A stretch of 64,000 bases of DNA from Variovorax paradoxus (GCF_009498455.1 NZ_CP045644.1:2077001-2141000); one strand, 5' to 3'; shown: positions 20,110-29,874, counted from the stretch's first letter. The notes: generated by a model not told the origin, from the letters alone. Numbers and translations are program-made.

Positions 20110-20790
20110 ATGAGTCTGAGCAACTCCCTCGGGTTGCTGGGCCGCAAGGTGGGGATGATGCGTCTCTTCACCGATGACGGGGACGCAGTTCCTGTCACGG
20201 TGGTGGATGTGTCCAACAACCGTGTGACCCAGATCAAGTCCCAAGAGACCGATGGCTACGTCGCCCTGCAGGTGACGTTCGGTTCGCGCAAAGCATCGCG
20301 CGTGACCAAGCCCCAAGCCGGCCACCTTGCCAAGGCAGGTGTCGAAGCTGGTGAAATCATCCAGGAATTCCGCGTCACCGCCGATACCGCAGGTCAGCAC
20401 AAGGCTGGCGGCGTCATCGCGGCAAGCAGCGTGTTCTCCGTGGGCCAGAAGGTGGACGTGCAAGGCACGACCATCGGCAAGGGCTTCGCCGGCACGATCA
20501 AGCGTCACAACATGAGCTCGCAGCGCGCGTCGCACGGTAACAGCCGTTCGCACAACGTGCCCGGCTCGATCGGCATGGCACAAGACCCCGGTCGCGTGTT
20601 CCCCGGCAAGCGCATGACGGGCCACCTCGGCGACGTCACCCGCACGACGCAAAACCTCGACGTGTTCCGCATCGACGAAGCACGTCAGCTGCTGCTCATC
20701 AAGGGCGCGATCCCGGGTTCGAAGGGTGGCTTCGTCACCGTGCGTCCCGCCATCAAGGCCAAGCCGCAAGCGGCTGAAGGAGCGAAGTAA
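20110..20790 (+). CDS. rplC: 50S ribosomal protein L3
   Basis: A 226-residue L3, start ATG at 20110 ([20 protein letters not shown]), with the conserved [20 protein letters not shown] region that includes the usual methylated Gln site. It is the first gene of the transcript from the TATAAT promoter. Its TAA overlaps the rplD ATG by one base. Confidence 0.98.
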
Positions 20791-21410
20791 TGCAACTCGA
20801 ACTCCTGAACGAACAAGGCCAGGCCGCGTCGAAGTACGACGCCCCCGAGACCGTGTTCGGCCGTGACTACAACGAAGACCTGGTCCACCAGATCGTCGTT
20901 GCATTCCAGGCTAACGCTCGCCAAGGCACGCGCGCCCAGAAGGACCGCGAACAGGTCAAGCACTCGACCAAGAAGCCTTTCAAGCAAAAGGGAACGGGCC
21001 GCGCCCGTGCCGGTATGACGTCCTCGCCCCTGTGGCGCGGAGGCGGCCGCATTTTCCCGAACATGCCTGACGAAAACTTCTCGCAGAAGATCAACAAGAA
21101 GATGTACCGCGCCGGCATGGCCGCCATCTTCTCGCAGCTCGCTCGCGAAGGCCGTCTGGCCGTGGTCGATTCGCTGACTGTGGATTCGCCCAAGACGAAG
21201 CCGCTGGCAGCCCGTTTCAAGGCAATGAATCTCGAGTCCGTGCTCGTGATCGCCGAAGAAGTCGACGAAAACCTGTACCTTGCCTCGCGCAATCTGGTCA
21301 ACATCCTCGTGGTCGAACCCCGTTACGCCGATCCGGTGTCGCTGGTTCACTACAAGAAGGTGCTGGTCACCAAGGGTGCCGTCGACAAGCTCAAGGAGAT
21401 GTTCGCATGA
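20790..21410 (+). CDS. rplD: 50S ribosomal protein L4
   Basis: A 206-residue L4, an rRNA-binding protein that in E. coli also autoregulates the S10 operon. It has the loop [21 protein letters not shown]. It overlaps rplC by one base and rplW by four bases, which indicates translational coupling. Confidence 0.98.
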
Positions 21411-21742
21411 GCCGCGTGAACCCCACCCCTGCACAACGTAAGTTCGACGAAGGCCGTCTCATGAACGTGCTGGTCGCACCGATCGTGTCCGAAAAGGCCA
21501 CGATGGTCGGCGAGAAGTCGAACGCTGTCACTTTCAAGGTGCTGCAAGACGCCACCAAGCCCGAGATCAAGGCCGCTGTTGAACTGATGTTCAAGGTCGA
21601 AGTCCAGGGCGTGTCGGTGCTCAACACCAAGGGCAAGACCAAGCGCTTTGGCAAGTCCATCGGCCGCCGCGACAACGTTCGCAAGGCTTATGTGACGCTG
21701 AAGGCCGGTCAAGAGCTCAACCTCGTCGGGGAAGGCGCTTAA
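21407..21742 (+). CDS. rplW: 50S ribosomal protein L23
   Basis: A 111-residue L23 that sits at the peptide exit tunnel. Typical region: [19 protein letters not shown]. An N-terminal extension of about 15 residues precedes the conserved start. The ATGA overlap joins it to rplD. Confidence 0.97.
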
Positions 21743-21744
21743 TC

Positions 21745-22569
21745 ATGGCCGTCATCAAGATGAAACCCACTTCGCCGGGCCAACGCGGCGCGGTGAAGAT
21801 TTCGCGTGACCACCTGCACAAGGGTGCCCCTCACGCAGCCCTGCTGGAACCCCAGTTCCAGAAGGCCGGCCGTAACAACAACGGTCACATCACGATCCGC
21901 CATCGTGGCGGTGGTGCCAAGCACCACTACCGCATTGTCGACTTCGTGCGCAACAAGGACGGCATCCCGGCCAAGGTCGAACGCATCGAGTACGACCCGA
22001 ACCGCACCGCCCACATCGCTCTGGTCTGCTACGCCGACGGCGAGCGCCGCTACATCATCGCCCCGCGCGGTCTGGAAGCTGGTGCAACCCTGATGTCGGG
22101 CGCCGAAGCCCCGATCCGCGCCGGCAACACCCTGCCGATCCGCAACATCCCCGTGGGTTCGACGATCCACTGCATCGAACTGCAACCCGGCAAGGGTGCG
22201 CAGATCGCTCGTTCGGCCGGTACCTCGGCCACGCTGCTGGCCCGTGAAGGCGTCTACGCCCAGGTCCGCATGCGTTCGGGCGAAGTCCGCCGCATTCACA
22301 TCGAATGCCGCGCGACCATCGGTGAAGTGGCGAACGAAGAACACAGCCTGCGCCAGCTCGGCAAGGCCGGTGTGAAGCGTCACATGGGTATCCGCCCGAC
22401 CGTTCGCGGCGTGGTGATGAACCCGGTCGACCACCCGCACGGTGGTGGCGAAGGCAAGACTGGCGAAGGCCGCCATCCTGTCGACCCGTGGGGCAATCTG
22501 ACCAAGGGCTATCGCACCCGTAACAACAAGCGCACGCAGGTCTTCATCGTGTCGCGTCGCAAGAAGTAA
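21745..22569 (+). CDS. rplB: 50S ribosomal protein L2
   Basis: A 274-residue L2, near the peptidyl-transferase centre. The conserved [19 protein letters not shown] region containing the essential His is intact. It lies two bases after rplW. Confidence 0.99.
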   Translation: MAVIKMKPTSPGQRGAVKISRDHLHKGAPHAALLEPQFQKAGRNNNGHITIRHRGGGAKHHYRIVDFVRNKDGIPAKVERIEYDPNRTAHIALVCYADGERRYIIAPRGLEAGATLMSGAEAPIRAGNTLPIRNIPVGSTIHCIELQPGKGAQIARSAGTSATLLAREGVYAQVRMRSGEVRRIHIECRATIGEVANEEHSLRQLGKAGVKRHMGIRPTVRGVVMNPVDHPHGGGEGKTGEGRHPVDPWGNLTKGYRTRNNKRTQVFIVSRRKK

Positions 22570-22579
22570 GGGATAGCCA

Positions 22580-22858
22580 ATGACTCGCTCTCTCAAAAAG
22601 GGTCCTTTCGTCGACCACCACCTGGTGGCCAAGGCCGACAAGGCCGTGACGAACAAGGACAAGAAGCCGATCAAGACCTGGTCGCGCCGCTCGATGGTTC
22701 TGCCCGAGTTCATCGGTCTGACCATCGCTGTGCACAACGGCAAGCAACACGTGCCCGTGTACATCACCGACCAGATGGTCGGCCACAAGCTCGGCGAATT
22801 TGCGCTCACGCGCACGTTCAAGGGGCACCCCGCGGACAAAAAAGTCCAGAAGAAGTAA
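22580..22858 (+). CDS. rpsS: 30S ribosomal protein S19
   Basis: A 92-residue S19 beginning [15 protein letters not shown]. It binds the head of the small subunit with S13. It lies ten bases after rplB. Confidence 0.98.
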   Translation: MTRSLKKGPFVDHHLVAKADKAVTNKDKKPIKTWSRRSMVLPEFIGLTIAVHNGKQHVPVYITDQMVGHKLGEFALTRTFKGHPADKKVQKK

Positions 22859-22867
22859 GGAACGACC

Positions 22868-23200
22868 ATGTCTGAAACACGTGCAGTCCTCCGCGGTGTC
22901 CGCCTGTCGGTCGACAAGGGCCGTCTGGTCGCGGACCTGATCCGCGGCAAGAAGGTCGATCAAGCGCTCAACGTTCTGCAATTCACGCAGAAGAAGGCCG
23001 CTGTGATCATCAAGAAGGTGCTCGAGTCGGCAATTGCCAACGCCGAGCACAACGACGGTGCCGACATCGACGAGCTGAAGGTCAAGACCATCTACGTCGA
23101 GCAAGGTGCAACGCTCAAGCGCTTCACGGCGCGCGCCAAGGGTCGCGGCAATCGCATCAGCAAGCCCACGTGCCATGTGTACGTGACGGTTGGCAACTAA
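22868..23200 (+). CDS. rplV: 50S ribosomal protein L22
   Basis: A 110-residue L22 whose beta hairpin lines the exit tunnel ([20 protein letters not shown]). Complete and in the usual place. Confidence 0.98.
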   Translation: MSETRAVLRGVRLSVDKGRLVADLIRGKKVDQALNVLQFTQKKAAVIIKKVLESAIANAEHNDGADIDELKVKTIYVEQGATLKRFTARAKGRGNRISKPTCHVYVTVGN

Positions 23201-23217
23201 GAAGGCCTGGAAGAAAT

Positions 23218-24129
23218 ATGGGACAGAAAATCCACCCAACCGGGTTCCGCCTTGCGGTTACCCGTAACTGGTCCAGCCGTTGGTACGCAAGCGACCGCGA
23301 TTTCGCGGGCATGCTGGCCGAAGACATCAAGGTTCGCGAATACCTGAAGAAGAAGCTGAAGAACGCTTCGGTGTCGCGCGTCATGATCGAGCGTCCCGCC
23401 AAGAACGCACGCATCACGATCTACTCGGCTCGTCCGGGCGTCGTGATCGGCAAGAAGGGCGAAGACATCGAAAACCTCAAGCGCGAACTGGGCAAGCAGC
23501 TCGGCGTGCCGGTGGCAGTGAACATCGAAGAAGTGCGCAAGCCTGAAATCGATGCGCAGCTGATCGCCGACAGCATCACGCAGCAGCTCGAAAAGCGGAT
23601 CATGTTCCGCCGTGCCATGAAGCGCGCCATGCAAAACGCCATGCGTCTGGGTGCCCTGGGCATCAAGATCATGTCGTCGGGCCGCCTCAACGGCATCGAA
23701 ATCGCTCGTTGCGAGTGGTACCGCGAAGGTCGCGTGCCCCTCCACACGCTGCGCGCCGACATCGACTACGGCACCTCGGAAGCCAAGACCACGTACGGCG
23801 TCATTGGCGTCAAGGTCTGGGTCTACAAGGGCGACACGCTGGGTCGTAACGACCTGCCGGCCGTCGAAACGCCGCGTCCGGACGAAGAGCGCCGCCCGCG
23901 CGGTCCCCGCCGTGATGGTCGCCCTGGCGACCGTCCGGGTGGCGACCGTCGTGGTCCCGGCCCCCGTGCCGGTGCCCGTGGTCCGATCGGTGGTAACACC
24001 GCTCCGGCCGATGGCAGCGACAAGCCCGCAGAAGCAACCGGCGGTGCCGGTGCAGACTCGAAACCCGCCGTTAAGCGCGTCCGCAAAGCCGCGCCCGCTG
24101 CAGCAGCGGACGGTGCCAAGACCGAGTAA
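23218..24129 (+). CDS. rpsC: 30S ribosomal protein S3 with long C-terminal extension
   Basis: A 303-residue S3. The first ~215 residues ([22 protein letters not shown] domain [16 protein letters not shown]) are standard. The tail of about 85 residues ([16 protein letters not shown], then an Ala/Lys-rich end) is about 70 residues longer than in E. coli and is low-complexity, Arg/Gly/Pro then Ala-rich. The tail is likely disordered and solvent or RNA facing. The start is the ATG at 23218, although the frame is open upstream. Confidence 0.98.
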   Translation: MGQKIHPTGFRLAVTRNWSSRWYASDRDFAGMLAEDIKVREYLKKKLKNASVSRVMIERPAKNARITIYSARPGVVIGKKGEDIENLKRELGKQLGVPVAVNIEEVRKPEIDAQLIADSITQQLEKRIMFRRAMKRAMQNAMRLGALGIKIMSSGRLNGIEIARCEWYREGRVPLHTLRADIDYGTSEAKTTYGVIGVKVWVYKGDTLGRNDLPAVETPRPDEERRPRGPRRDGRPGDRPGGDRRGPGPRAGARGPIGGNTAPADGSDKPAEATGGAGADSKPAVKRVRKAAPAAAADGAKTE

Positions 24130-24181
24130 TCGGTCGCTCCCGGGCACGCAAGTGCCTGGGGCCCTCACGGAGTAACAAAAC

Positions 24182-24598
24182 ATGCTGCAACCTGCACGAA
24201 GAAAGTTCCGCAAGGAACAAAAGGGCCGCAACACCGGCATCGCAACCACGGGTAACTCGGTTGCGTTCGGTGATTTCGGTCTCAAATGCACCGACCGCGG
24301 CCGCCTCACGGCGCGCCAGATCGAAGCCGCTCGTCGCGCGATTTCGCGTCACGTGAAGCGCGGTGGCCGTATCTGGATCCGCGTGTTCCCGGACAAGCCA
24401 ATCTCTACCAAGCCCGCTGAAGTGCGGATGGGTAACGGTAAGGGCAACCCCGAGTACTACGTCGCTGAAATTCAGCCTGGCAAGATCGTGTTCGAGATCG
24501 TCGGCGTGCCCGAAGAACTCGCCCGCGAAGCGTTCCGCCTGGCCGCCGCCAAGCTTCCGCTGCGTACGACGTTCGTCGCTCGCCAGCTCGGCGCCTGA
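24182..24598 (+). CDS. rplP: 50S ribosomal protein L16
   Basis: A 138-residue L16, starting [17 protein letters not shown]. It contains [17 protein letters not shown], near the A-site tRNA. It lies 52 bases after rpsC. Confidence 0.98.
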   Translation: MLQPARRKFRKEQKGRNTGIATTGNSVAFGDFGLKCTDRGRLTARQIEAARRAISRHVKRGGRIWIRVFPDKPISTKPAEVRMGNGKGNPEYYVAEIQPGKIVFEIVGVPEELAREAFRLAAAKLPLRTTFVARQLGA

Positions 24599-24611
24599 GA
24601 GGAGAACACCC

Positions 24612-24863
24612 ATGGCAACCCGTAAGAAGAAAGAAACCGCGGCTTCGGCCAAGGTGACGAAGGCTGCAACCCTGCGCACGAAGGACGTCGCAGGCTTGAC
24701 CGCTGAAATCAAAGATCTGCAGAAGGCCCACTTCGGCCTGCGCATGCAGAAAGCCACGCAACAGCTGTCGAACACCACGACGCTGCGCGTGACGCGTCGC
24801 GACATCGCTCGCGCCAAGACCATTCTTGCTCAGAAAGAGCAAGAGACCCAAGCCGCCAAGTAA
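24612..24863 (+). CDS. rpmC: 50S ribosomal protein L29 with N-terminal extension
   Basis: An 83-residue L29. The usual ~63-residue helical hairpin ([18 protein letters not shown]) is preceded by about 20 extra Lys/Ala-rich residues ([17 protein letters not shown]). The start ATG has GAGGAGAAC upstream. Confidence 0.95.
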   Translation: MATRKKKETAASAKVTKAATLRTKDVAGLTAEIKDLQKAHFGLRMQKATQQLSNTTTLRVTRRDIARAKTILAQKEQETQAAK

Positions 24864-24872
24864 GGAGTGAAC

Positions 24873-25142
24873 ATGACGGAAGCTAAAAAATCCCTCAAGC
24901 GCACCTTGATCGGCAAGGTGGTCAGCGACAAGCGTGCCAAGACCGTGACCGTGCTGGTCGAGCGCCGTGTGAAGCACGAGCTCTACGGCAAGATCGTGGC
25001 CAAGACGAGCAAGTACCACGCCCATGACGAAAAGGGCGAGTACAAGCTGGGCGACACCATCGAGATCACGGAAAGCCGTCCGATCTCGAAGACCAAGAAC
25101 TGGGTTGTGACCCGTCTGGTCGAGAAGGCCGCCCTGGTCTGA
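24873..25142 (+). CDS. rpsQ: 30S ribosomal protein S17
   Basis: An 89-residue S17 with [20 protein letters not shown] and the loop [19 protein letters not shown]. The ATG at 24873 is preferred over the GTG two codons earlier, because AAGGAG is well spaced to it. It is the last gene of this transcript; a terminator follows instead of rplN. Confidence 0.97.
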   Translation: MTEAKKSLKRTLIGKVVSDKRAKTVTVLVERRVKHELYGKIVAKTSKYHAHDEKGEYKLGDTIEITESRPISKTKNWVVTRLVEKAALV

Positions 25143-25177
25143 TCAAGCACCCGGTCGCCCTCGAGGCAACCCATCCG

Positions 25178-25206
25178 AAAACGGCCCACAATGTGGGCCG
25201 TTTTTC
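25178..25206 (+). terminator. Intrinsic terminator ending the S10 operon
   Basis: An ACGGCCCACA / TGTGGGCCGT stem with flanking A and T runs lies 36 bases after rpsQ. It separates the S10 genes from the peroxiredoxin gene. Confidence 0.92.
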
Positions 25207-25225
25207 TTTTTCAGGAGCAAATTAC

Positions 25226-25732
25226 ATGATCAAAGTCGGCGACACCCTTCCTTCGGCCACCCTGCAGGAATATTCCGAAGTCGAGGGCGAAGGCTGCAGC
25301 ATCGGCCCGAACGCGGTCGACGTGACCAAGGCCACGGCTGGCAAGACCATCGCGTTGTTCGCACTGCCGGGCGCCTTCACGCCCACCTGCTCGGCCAAGC
25401 ACGTGCCGGGCTACGTGCAGCACTTCGACGACTTCAAGGCCGCCGGCGTGGACGAGATCTGGTGCGTGAGCGTGAACGACGCCTTCGTGATGGGCGCCTG
25501 GGCGCGCGACCAGAAGACCGGCGCCAAGGTGCGCATGCTGGCCGACGGCAGCGCCGACTTCGCGAAGGCCACCGGCCTCACGCTCGACCTGACCGGCCGC
25601 GGCATGGGCCTGCGCAGCAACCGCTACTCGATGCTCGTGAAGGACGGCAAGGTCGCGACGCTGAACGTCGAGGGCCCGGGCAAGTTCGAAGTGAGCGACG
25701 CCGACACGCTTCTCGCACAAGCCCGCGGCTAA
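25226..25732 (+). CDS. Peroxiredoxin (Prx5 family, thiol peroxidase)
   Basis: A 168-residue cytosolic peroxidase that reduces hydrogen peroxide and alkyl hydroperoxides. The peroxidatic Cys is in GAFTPTCSAKHVPGY, followed by the Prx5 string DEIWCVSVNDAFVMGAW and RGMGLRSNRYSMLVKDG. The start ATG at 25226 has CAGGAGC upstream. It lies directly after the S10 operon terminator, with no other promoter obvious. Confidence 0.94.
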   Translation: MIKVGDTLPSATLQEYSEVEGEGCSIGPNAVDVTKATAGKTIALFALPGAFTPTCSAKHVPGYVQHFDDFKAAGVDEIWCVSVNDAFVMGAWARDQKTGAKVRMLADGSADFAKATGLTLDLTGRGMGLRSNRYSMLVKDGKVATLNVEGPGKFEVSDADTLLAQARG

Positions 25733-25789
25733 TAAATCCTGATCCTTCGCGGGGGCCGCCGCGCATGGCCGCCCGAAGCGGCCGGCCCG

Positions 25790-25846
25790 CCCCCGGTAGG
25801 GGGAAGGCGCGCGCGACACGAAGTGCGCGCAGCCAGGGGCGAGCCT
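25790..25846. repeat. Dispersed intergenic repeat, copy A (diverged)
   Basis: The core CCCCCGGTAGGGGG and CGACACGAAGTGCGCGCAGC matches the repeats at 27808 and 31831. It fills the space between the converging peroxiredoxin and GNAT genes and reaches the GNAT stop codon. Confidence 0.7.
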
Positions 25847-26435
25847 AGAGGTCTACCTTGAGGTAATGGGCCCCGGCGACGGGGTTGTGATAGTAGGGCG
25901 GCACCTCTGCGAAACCCAGGTCTTCGTAAAGGGCGCGCGCCGACTCCATGTCGTCGAGGGTGTCGAGCAGCACGCAGGCATAGCCTGCGCCGCGCGCGGC
26001 ATCGAGGATGGCTTCGGCCAGCTGCCGGCCGAGCCCGAGCCCCCGGAACCCGGGGCGCACATACAGCCGTTTCATTTCCGCCGCGTTCGCGTAGTCCGTG
26101 TTGTCGATCGGGCGCAGCGCGCAGCAGCCGGCCACGTGGGCGAGCGTGCCGTCGGTGCGTTTCAGTGTGGGCGCGGCGCGGCCGGCATCCTCGTTCACAT
26201 GGGCAGGATCGACCAGCGCGAGCAGCAAGGTACCGCGCGGCTCGGCGTACTCGCCGGGCAGGCCGGCCAGTTCGCCGTCGAAATCCTGGAACGCGAGGTC
26301 GATGGCCAGCGAGCTCGCGTAGTCGCGGAAGATCGCGCGCACGGCGTCGAACTCATGCGGTTCGTCGGGCGTGAGAAGCACCACGGCCGGCAGGTCCGAC
26401 AGCGGCAGGGGGCGGGAGACGGAAAAGCCGCTCAT
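25845..26435 (-). CDS. GNAT family N-acetyltransferase
   Basis: A 196-residue acetyltransferase. The acetyl-CoA-binding motif A is AEMKRLYVRPGFRGLGLGRQ, with the R-G-x-G-L-G signature, and the C-terminal SARALYEDLGFAEV is typical. The N-terminus HEFDAVRAIFRDYASSLAIDL is shared with a common proteobacterial subgroup. It overlaps the upstream cytochrome b gene by four bases, so the two are coupled. Acceptor substrate unknown. Confidence 0.92.
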   Translation of the reverse strand: MSGFSVSRPLPLSDLPAVVLLTPDEPHEFDAVRAIFRDYASSLAIDLAFQDFDGELAGLPGEYAEPRGTLLLALVDPAHVNEDAGRAAPTLKRTDGTLAHVAGCCALRPIDNTDYANAAEMKRLYVRPGFRGLGLGRQLAEAILDAARGAGYACVLLDTLDDMESARALYEDLGFAEVPPYYHNPVAGAHYLKVDL

Positions 26436-27139
26436 ACGCGCAACGACGCCACCCAGAACGCCACGCCCGCGCACAGCGCGAACAGCAGCAGCGCCAGCGT
26501 GCGCGATGCCGCATCGTCGCGGCTCGGTGGTACGCCATTGCCATTGCCATTCCCGTCGGAGGCCGCACCTGCGATCACCAGCTTGTCGCCCGACAGCATC
26601 GGCCCGACCAGCCGGTGCCGCTTCACCAGCACATAGAACAGCACCGCCAGCACATGCAGGCTCACGAGGCCGATCACGATCCATTTGCCCTGCGCCTTGT
26701 GCCAGCCGGTCGCCAGGCTCACCATGGCGCCTGACACAAAGCGGGTCAGCGGCCCGGAGGCGGAAATCTCGTCGTCGGCCATCAGGCCGGTGGCGACCTG
26801 CAGGATCAGCAGCGCCAGCACCGCGAACACCGACAGCGCGCCCAGCGGCGTGTGGCCGATCAGGTGGTCGGGGTGCGATTTGCCGCGCAGGTAGGCGATG
26901 ACCGAGCCCGGGGCGTAGATGAAGGCCGCGAACCGCGACCAGCGTCCGCCCACGAAGCCCCAGACCAGGCGGAACAGCAGCAGCGCCAGCACGGTGTAGC
27001 CGAGGCGGAAATGCCATTCCATGATGCCGTTCAGGCCGGTCACGATCAGGCCGATCACGGCGAAGGCGAGCGCCCAGTGAAAGAGGCGGGTCGGCAGGTC
27101 CCAGACGCGTGTGCGGGCCACCGAGAGGGTGTCGGTCAT
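26432..27139 (-). CDS. Cytochrome b/b6 domain protein (cytochrome b561, hydrogenase-type)
   Basis: A 235-residue integral membrane heme protein with four core helices. Candidate axial His ligands are in LFHWALAFAVIG, WHFRLGYTVL and VSLHVLAVLF. It resembles the HupC/CybB-like 'cytochrome b/b6 domain' family found next to cytochrome c' genes. Here a cytochrome c' gene lies directly divergent, so the pair may pass electrons between quinol and a periplasmic heme protein. Confidence 0.9.
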   Translation of the reverse strand: MTDTLSVARTRVWDLPTRLFHWALAFAVIGLIVTGLNGIMEWHFRLGYTVLALLLFRLVWGFVGGRWSRFAAFIYAPGSVIAYLRGKSHPDHLIGHTPLGALSVFAVLALLILQVATGLMADDEISASGPLTRFVSGAMVSLATGWHKAQGKWIVIGLVSLHVLAVLFYVLVKRHRLVGPMLSGDKLVIAGAASDGNGNGNGVPPSRDDAASRTLALLLFALCAGVAFWVASLRV

Positions 27140-27301
27140 CGAAAAAGGCGCCGGGGCGCGAGGCTGCGGAAGGCGCAGGTTAGCAAAGTCCGGCCCGATC
27201 GTTCCACCGGGTTGTTGCTATGCGCCCGACACAGGCAGCCCCTACACTGCCCACAGCACTGCGTTCGACGGTGCCAAACCCCACACAAGGAAGGTCCCCC
27301 G

Positions 27302-27748
27302 ATGATCCGTTTTGCTTCGTTCGCCCTTGCAGCCGCCTGCGCTGCCATGTCCCTGCCGGCGGCGGCACAGTTCGCCAAGCCCGAAGACGCCATCAAGTAC
27401 CGCCAGAGCGCGCTGTTCGTGATGGGCCAGCACTTCGGCCGCCTGGGCGCCATGGCCAACGGCCGCGTGCCCTACGATGCAGCCGCCGCTGCCGCCAACG
27501 CCGAGGTCGTGGCCGACATGGCCAAGCTGCCCTGGGCCGCCTTCGGCGCCGGCACCGAGGGCGGCAAGGCCAAGCCCGAGGTCTGGAAGGAAGCCGCGAA
27601 GTTCAAGGAGCACCAGGACAAGGCGATCGCCGAGACCGGCAAGCTGGTGGTTGCCGCCAAGGCCGGCAACATCGACGCCCTCAAGGCCCAGTTCGGCGCG
27701 ACCGGCGCGAGCTGCAAGGCCTGCCACGACAGCTTCCGCAACCAGTAA
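27302..27748 (+). CDS. Cytochrome c' (class II c-type cytochrome)
   Basis: A 148-residue periplasmic protein. A signal peptide ending in PAAAQF precedes a four-helix bundle. The heme motif is at the C-terminus (GASCKACHDSFRNQ), as expected for class II cytochromes c. The start ATG is at 27302. The family is linked to NO binding or electron carriage. It is divergent from the b-type cytochrome gene and ends with a strong terminator. Confidence 0.95.
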   Translation: MIRFASFALAAACAAMSLPAAAQFAKPEDAIKYRQSALFVMGQHFGRLGAMANGRVPYDAAAAAANAEVVADMAKLPWAAFGAGTEGGKAKPEVWKEAAKFKEHQDKAIAETGKLVVAAKAGNIDALKAQFGATGASCKACHDSFRNQ

Positions 27749-27767
27749 GCCGCAGGCTTTCGCAATG

Positions 27768-27797
27768 AAAAAGGCGCTCTGCAAGGAGCGCCTTTTT
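27768..27797 (+). terminator. Intrinsic terminator after cytochrome c'
   Basis: AAAAAGGCGCTC / GAGCGCCTTTTT with a TGCAAG loop, 20 bases after the stop codon. A and T runs on both sides make it usable in both directions. Confidence 0.92.
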
Positions 27798-27807
27798 CAT
27801 TCCAGGG

Positions 27808-27899
27808 ACACCGCGGAACCGGCTTTGCCGGGCCGCCGGTATCGCCCCCGGCAGGGGTGGGCGAAGCGACACGAAGTGCGCGCAGCCTGGGGGCGAGTC
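27808..27899. repeat. Dispersed intergenic repeat, copy B
   Basis: About 92 bases, over 90% identical by eye to 31831-31924. It contains inverted pieces CCGGCTTTGCCGG and CCCCCGGCAGGGG and the block GCGACACGAAGTGCGCGCAG. It ends at the stop codon of the TlpA-like gene on the opposite strand. Confidence 0.8.
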
Positions 27900-28395
27900 A
27901 AGCTTCCGCCAGCAGCTTTTCGATCAGCTTGTGCAGCTCGGCAAAGTCGGGCTCGCCCACGTAGCGCTTCACGATCTCGCCTTTCTTGTTGACGATGAAG
28001 GTGGTGGGCGTGAGCTTCACGTCGCCCCAGGCCTGCGCCACGCTGCCGGTGTTGTCGATCGCCACCTTGAACGGCAGCTTGCGCGTTTCGGCAAAGTTGA
28101 CGACATAGCTCGGCGGGTCGTAGCTCATGGCGATCGCCAGCGTGTCGTAGCCCTTGGCCTTGTACTTGTCGTAGGTCGAGATCACCTTGGGCATCTCGGC
28201 CACGCAGGTCACGCAGCTCGTGGCCCAGAAGTTGACCAGCGTGACCTTGCCCTTCAGGTCGGCCGTGCTCTTGGTGGTGCCGTCGAGCAGCACGAAGGTC
28301 GAGGCCGGGGCGGCCGTGCTGCCCGAACCGAGGTACACGCCCACGCCGGCGGCCAGGGCGATCACGACGGCGGCGGCAGCGAGGTATTTTTTCAT
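27898..28395 (-). CDS. TlpA/ResA-like thiol-disulfide oxidoreductase
   Basis: A 165-residue protein with an N-terminal membrane anchor or signal (KKYLAAAAVVIALAAGVGVYLG) and a thioredoxin fold facing the periplasm. The active site is WATSCVTC; the cis-proline lies in KLTPTTFIVNKKG. The ATG at 28395 is favoured over the GTG two codons upstream. It may serve cytochrome c maturation or periplasmic redox balance; the nearby cytochrome genes are consistent but not proof. Confidence 0.9.
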   Translation of the reverse strand: MKKYLAAAAVVIALAAGVGVYLGSGSTAAPASTFVLLDGTTKSTADLKGKVTLVNFWATSCVTCVAEMPKVISTYDKYKAKGYDTLAIAMSYDPPSYVVNFAETRKLPFKVAIDNTGSVAQAWGDVKLTPTTFIVNKKGEIVKRYVGEPDFAELHKLIEKLLAEA

Positions 28396-28498
28396 GGGCA
28401 CCTGAAGGAGAGAGGCGCGGCGATTTTAGTTCCGCGTGCCGGATCGCGTCGGCACACGGCCTTCATCCTCCCGAAGGCCGTCCGATAATCGTTCTCCG

Positions 28499-29035
28499 AT
28501 GCCATCGCTTCCTTCCCCCTCCTGGCCTGTGCTCGCCCTGGCCGCCGCACTGGGCGCTTGCAGCCCCACCTTCAACTGGCGCGAGGTGCCGATCGCCGAC
28601 GCCGGCCTGGTCGCGCTGCTGCCCTGCAAGGCCGACCGCGCCCAGCGCGCGCTGCCGCTCGGCGCCGAGTCGGTGCAGGTCGACATGACCGGCTGCGAAG
28701 CCGGCGGCGCGACCTTCGCCGTGGCCCATGCCGCCGCCGCCAGCCCGGCGCAGGCCGAGGCCTGGCTCACGGCCTGGCGCACGGCCACGCACGGCCAGCT
28801 GGGCGTGGCGCAGGTGATCCAGGGACCGGCCACCTTGCCGCGCGCCACGGCCGTTCCCGCACCGTGGCGGCTCGACGGGCAATCGGCGCAGCAGGGCGTG
28901 GCGCCGGTCGAGGTGCTCTGGTTCGCGCAGTCGCAGAAAGACGGCAGCGTGTCGCTCTACCAGGCCACCGTGCTGGGCCGTCCGTCCTCGCCCGAAGCGG
29001 CCAAGACCTTCTTCGAGGGCCTGCGCCTGCCCTGA
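28499..29035 (+). CDS. Hypothetical lipoprotein
   Basis: A 178-residue protein with a short signal ending in a lipobox-like AAALGACSP. The mature part (FNWREVPIADAGLVALLPCKADRA, VDMTGCEAGGATFAVAHA, SLYQATVLG) has two further Cys residues that could form a disulfide. The ATG at 28499 is chosen as it starts the signal. No known domain was recognised. It is divergent from the TlpA-like gene. Confidence 0.75.
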   Translation: MPSLPSPSWPVLALAAALGACSPTFNWREVPIADAGLVALLPCKADRAQRALPLGAESVQVDMTGCEAGGATFAVAHAAAASPAQAEAWLTAWRTATHGQLGVAQVIQGPATLPRATAVPAPWRLDGQSAQQGVAPVEVLWFAQSQKDGSVSLYQATVLGRPSSPEAAKTFFEGLRLP

Positions 29036-29053
29036 GTTCGGGCCGCGAGGCGC

Positions 29054-29072
29054 AGCTATCGTTTTTGTAGCT
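29054..29072. repeat. AGCTA...TAGCT dispersed hairpin, copy 2
   Basis: A perfect five-base inverted repeat around a T-rich centre, close in sequence to the element at 7283-7300. It lies after the lipoprotein gene and could be a weak terminator. Confidence 0.5.
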
Positions 29073-29180
29073 GTTGCCGCGGCGCCAATGGCCGCCTTCC
29101 CCGCCTGGCGCGTTGTGTCCTCCATGTCTCTACTTCCTTTGGGCGCCCCCGCATAATCGACGCGTCGTCCTTTGAGCCGC

Positions 29181-29636
29181 ATGAACAGCATCCTCATCAT
29201 TGCCCACTCCCCGTTCGCACAGGCGCTGCGGCAGTGCGCGCTGCATGTGTTCCCCGACTGCGAACAGGCGGTCGTGGCGCTCGACGTGCTGCCCAACGTG
29301 TCCCCCGAAGAAACGCTGGCCGCCGCGCGCATCACGCTCGCGCAGCAATTGCATGCGCCGCGCTCGCAGGTGCTGGTGCTGGCCGACGTGTTCGGCGCCA
29401 CGCCCTGCAACGTCGCGCAGAAGCTGGTGGACGGCGTGCGCTCGCGGCTCGTGGCCGGTGTCAACCTGCCGATGCTGCTGCGCGCCGTCACCTACCGCCA
29501 CGAACCGCTCGACACGCTGGTGCAGCGCGCCCTCGCGGGCGGCACCGCCGGCGTCATGCAGGTGGCGGTGGCGGCTCCCCAGAACCAGGCGAAAAGAAAG
29601 CACAGTGATCAAGAAATCCGTGACCATCAGCAATAA
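29181..29636 (+). CDS. PTS EIIA component, mannose type
   Basis: A 151-residue EIIA-man domain. The phosphoacceptor His9 is in ILIIAHSPFA, and VLVLADVFGATPCNVAQKL is the family's second signature. No EIIB or EIIC sugar permease is encoded here, so it probably has a regulatory role. It overlaps ptsH by 32 bases. The ATG at 29181 is used; an upstream TTG gives an unlikely longer form. Confidence 0.92.
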   Translation: MNSILIIAHSPFAQALRQCALHVFPDCEQAVVALDVLPNVSPEETLAAARITLAQQLHAPRSQVLVLADVFGATPCNVAQKLVDGVRSRLVAGVNLPMLLRAVTYRHEPLDTLVQRALAGGTAGVMQVAVAAPQNQAKRKHSDQEIRDHQQ

Positions 29637-29874
29637 GCTGGGCCTGCACGCACGCGCGTCGGCCAAGCTGACCAAGCTCGCGGGCAGCTACCCCTGCGAG
29701 GTGTGGCTGTCGCGCGGCGACCGCCGCATCAATGCCAAGAGCATCATGGGCGTCATGATGCTGGCCGCCGGCCTCGGCGTGACCGTCGAGCTCGAAACCA
29801 ACGGCCCGCAGGAAGAAGAAGCCATGAACGCCATCGTCCACCTCATGGACGACAAGTTCGGCGAAGGCGAATGA
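29605..29874 (+). CDS. ptsH: Phosphocarrier protein HPr
   Basis: An 89-residue HPr from a GTG start. The catalytic His15 lies in KLGLHARAS, and Ser46 in AKSIMGVMML is the site that HPr kinase modifies in species that have HprK. It accepts phosphate from EI and passes it to EIIA. It overlaps the EIIA gene by 32 bases. Confidence 0.95.
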   Translation: MIKKSVTISNKLGLHARASAKLTKLAGSYPCEVWLSRGDRRINAKSIMGVMMLAAGLGVTVELETNGPQEEEAMNAIVHLMDDKFGEGE

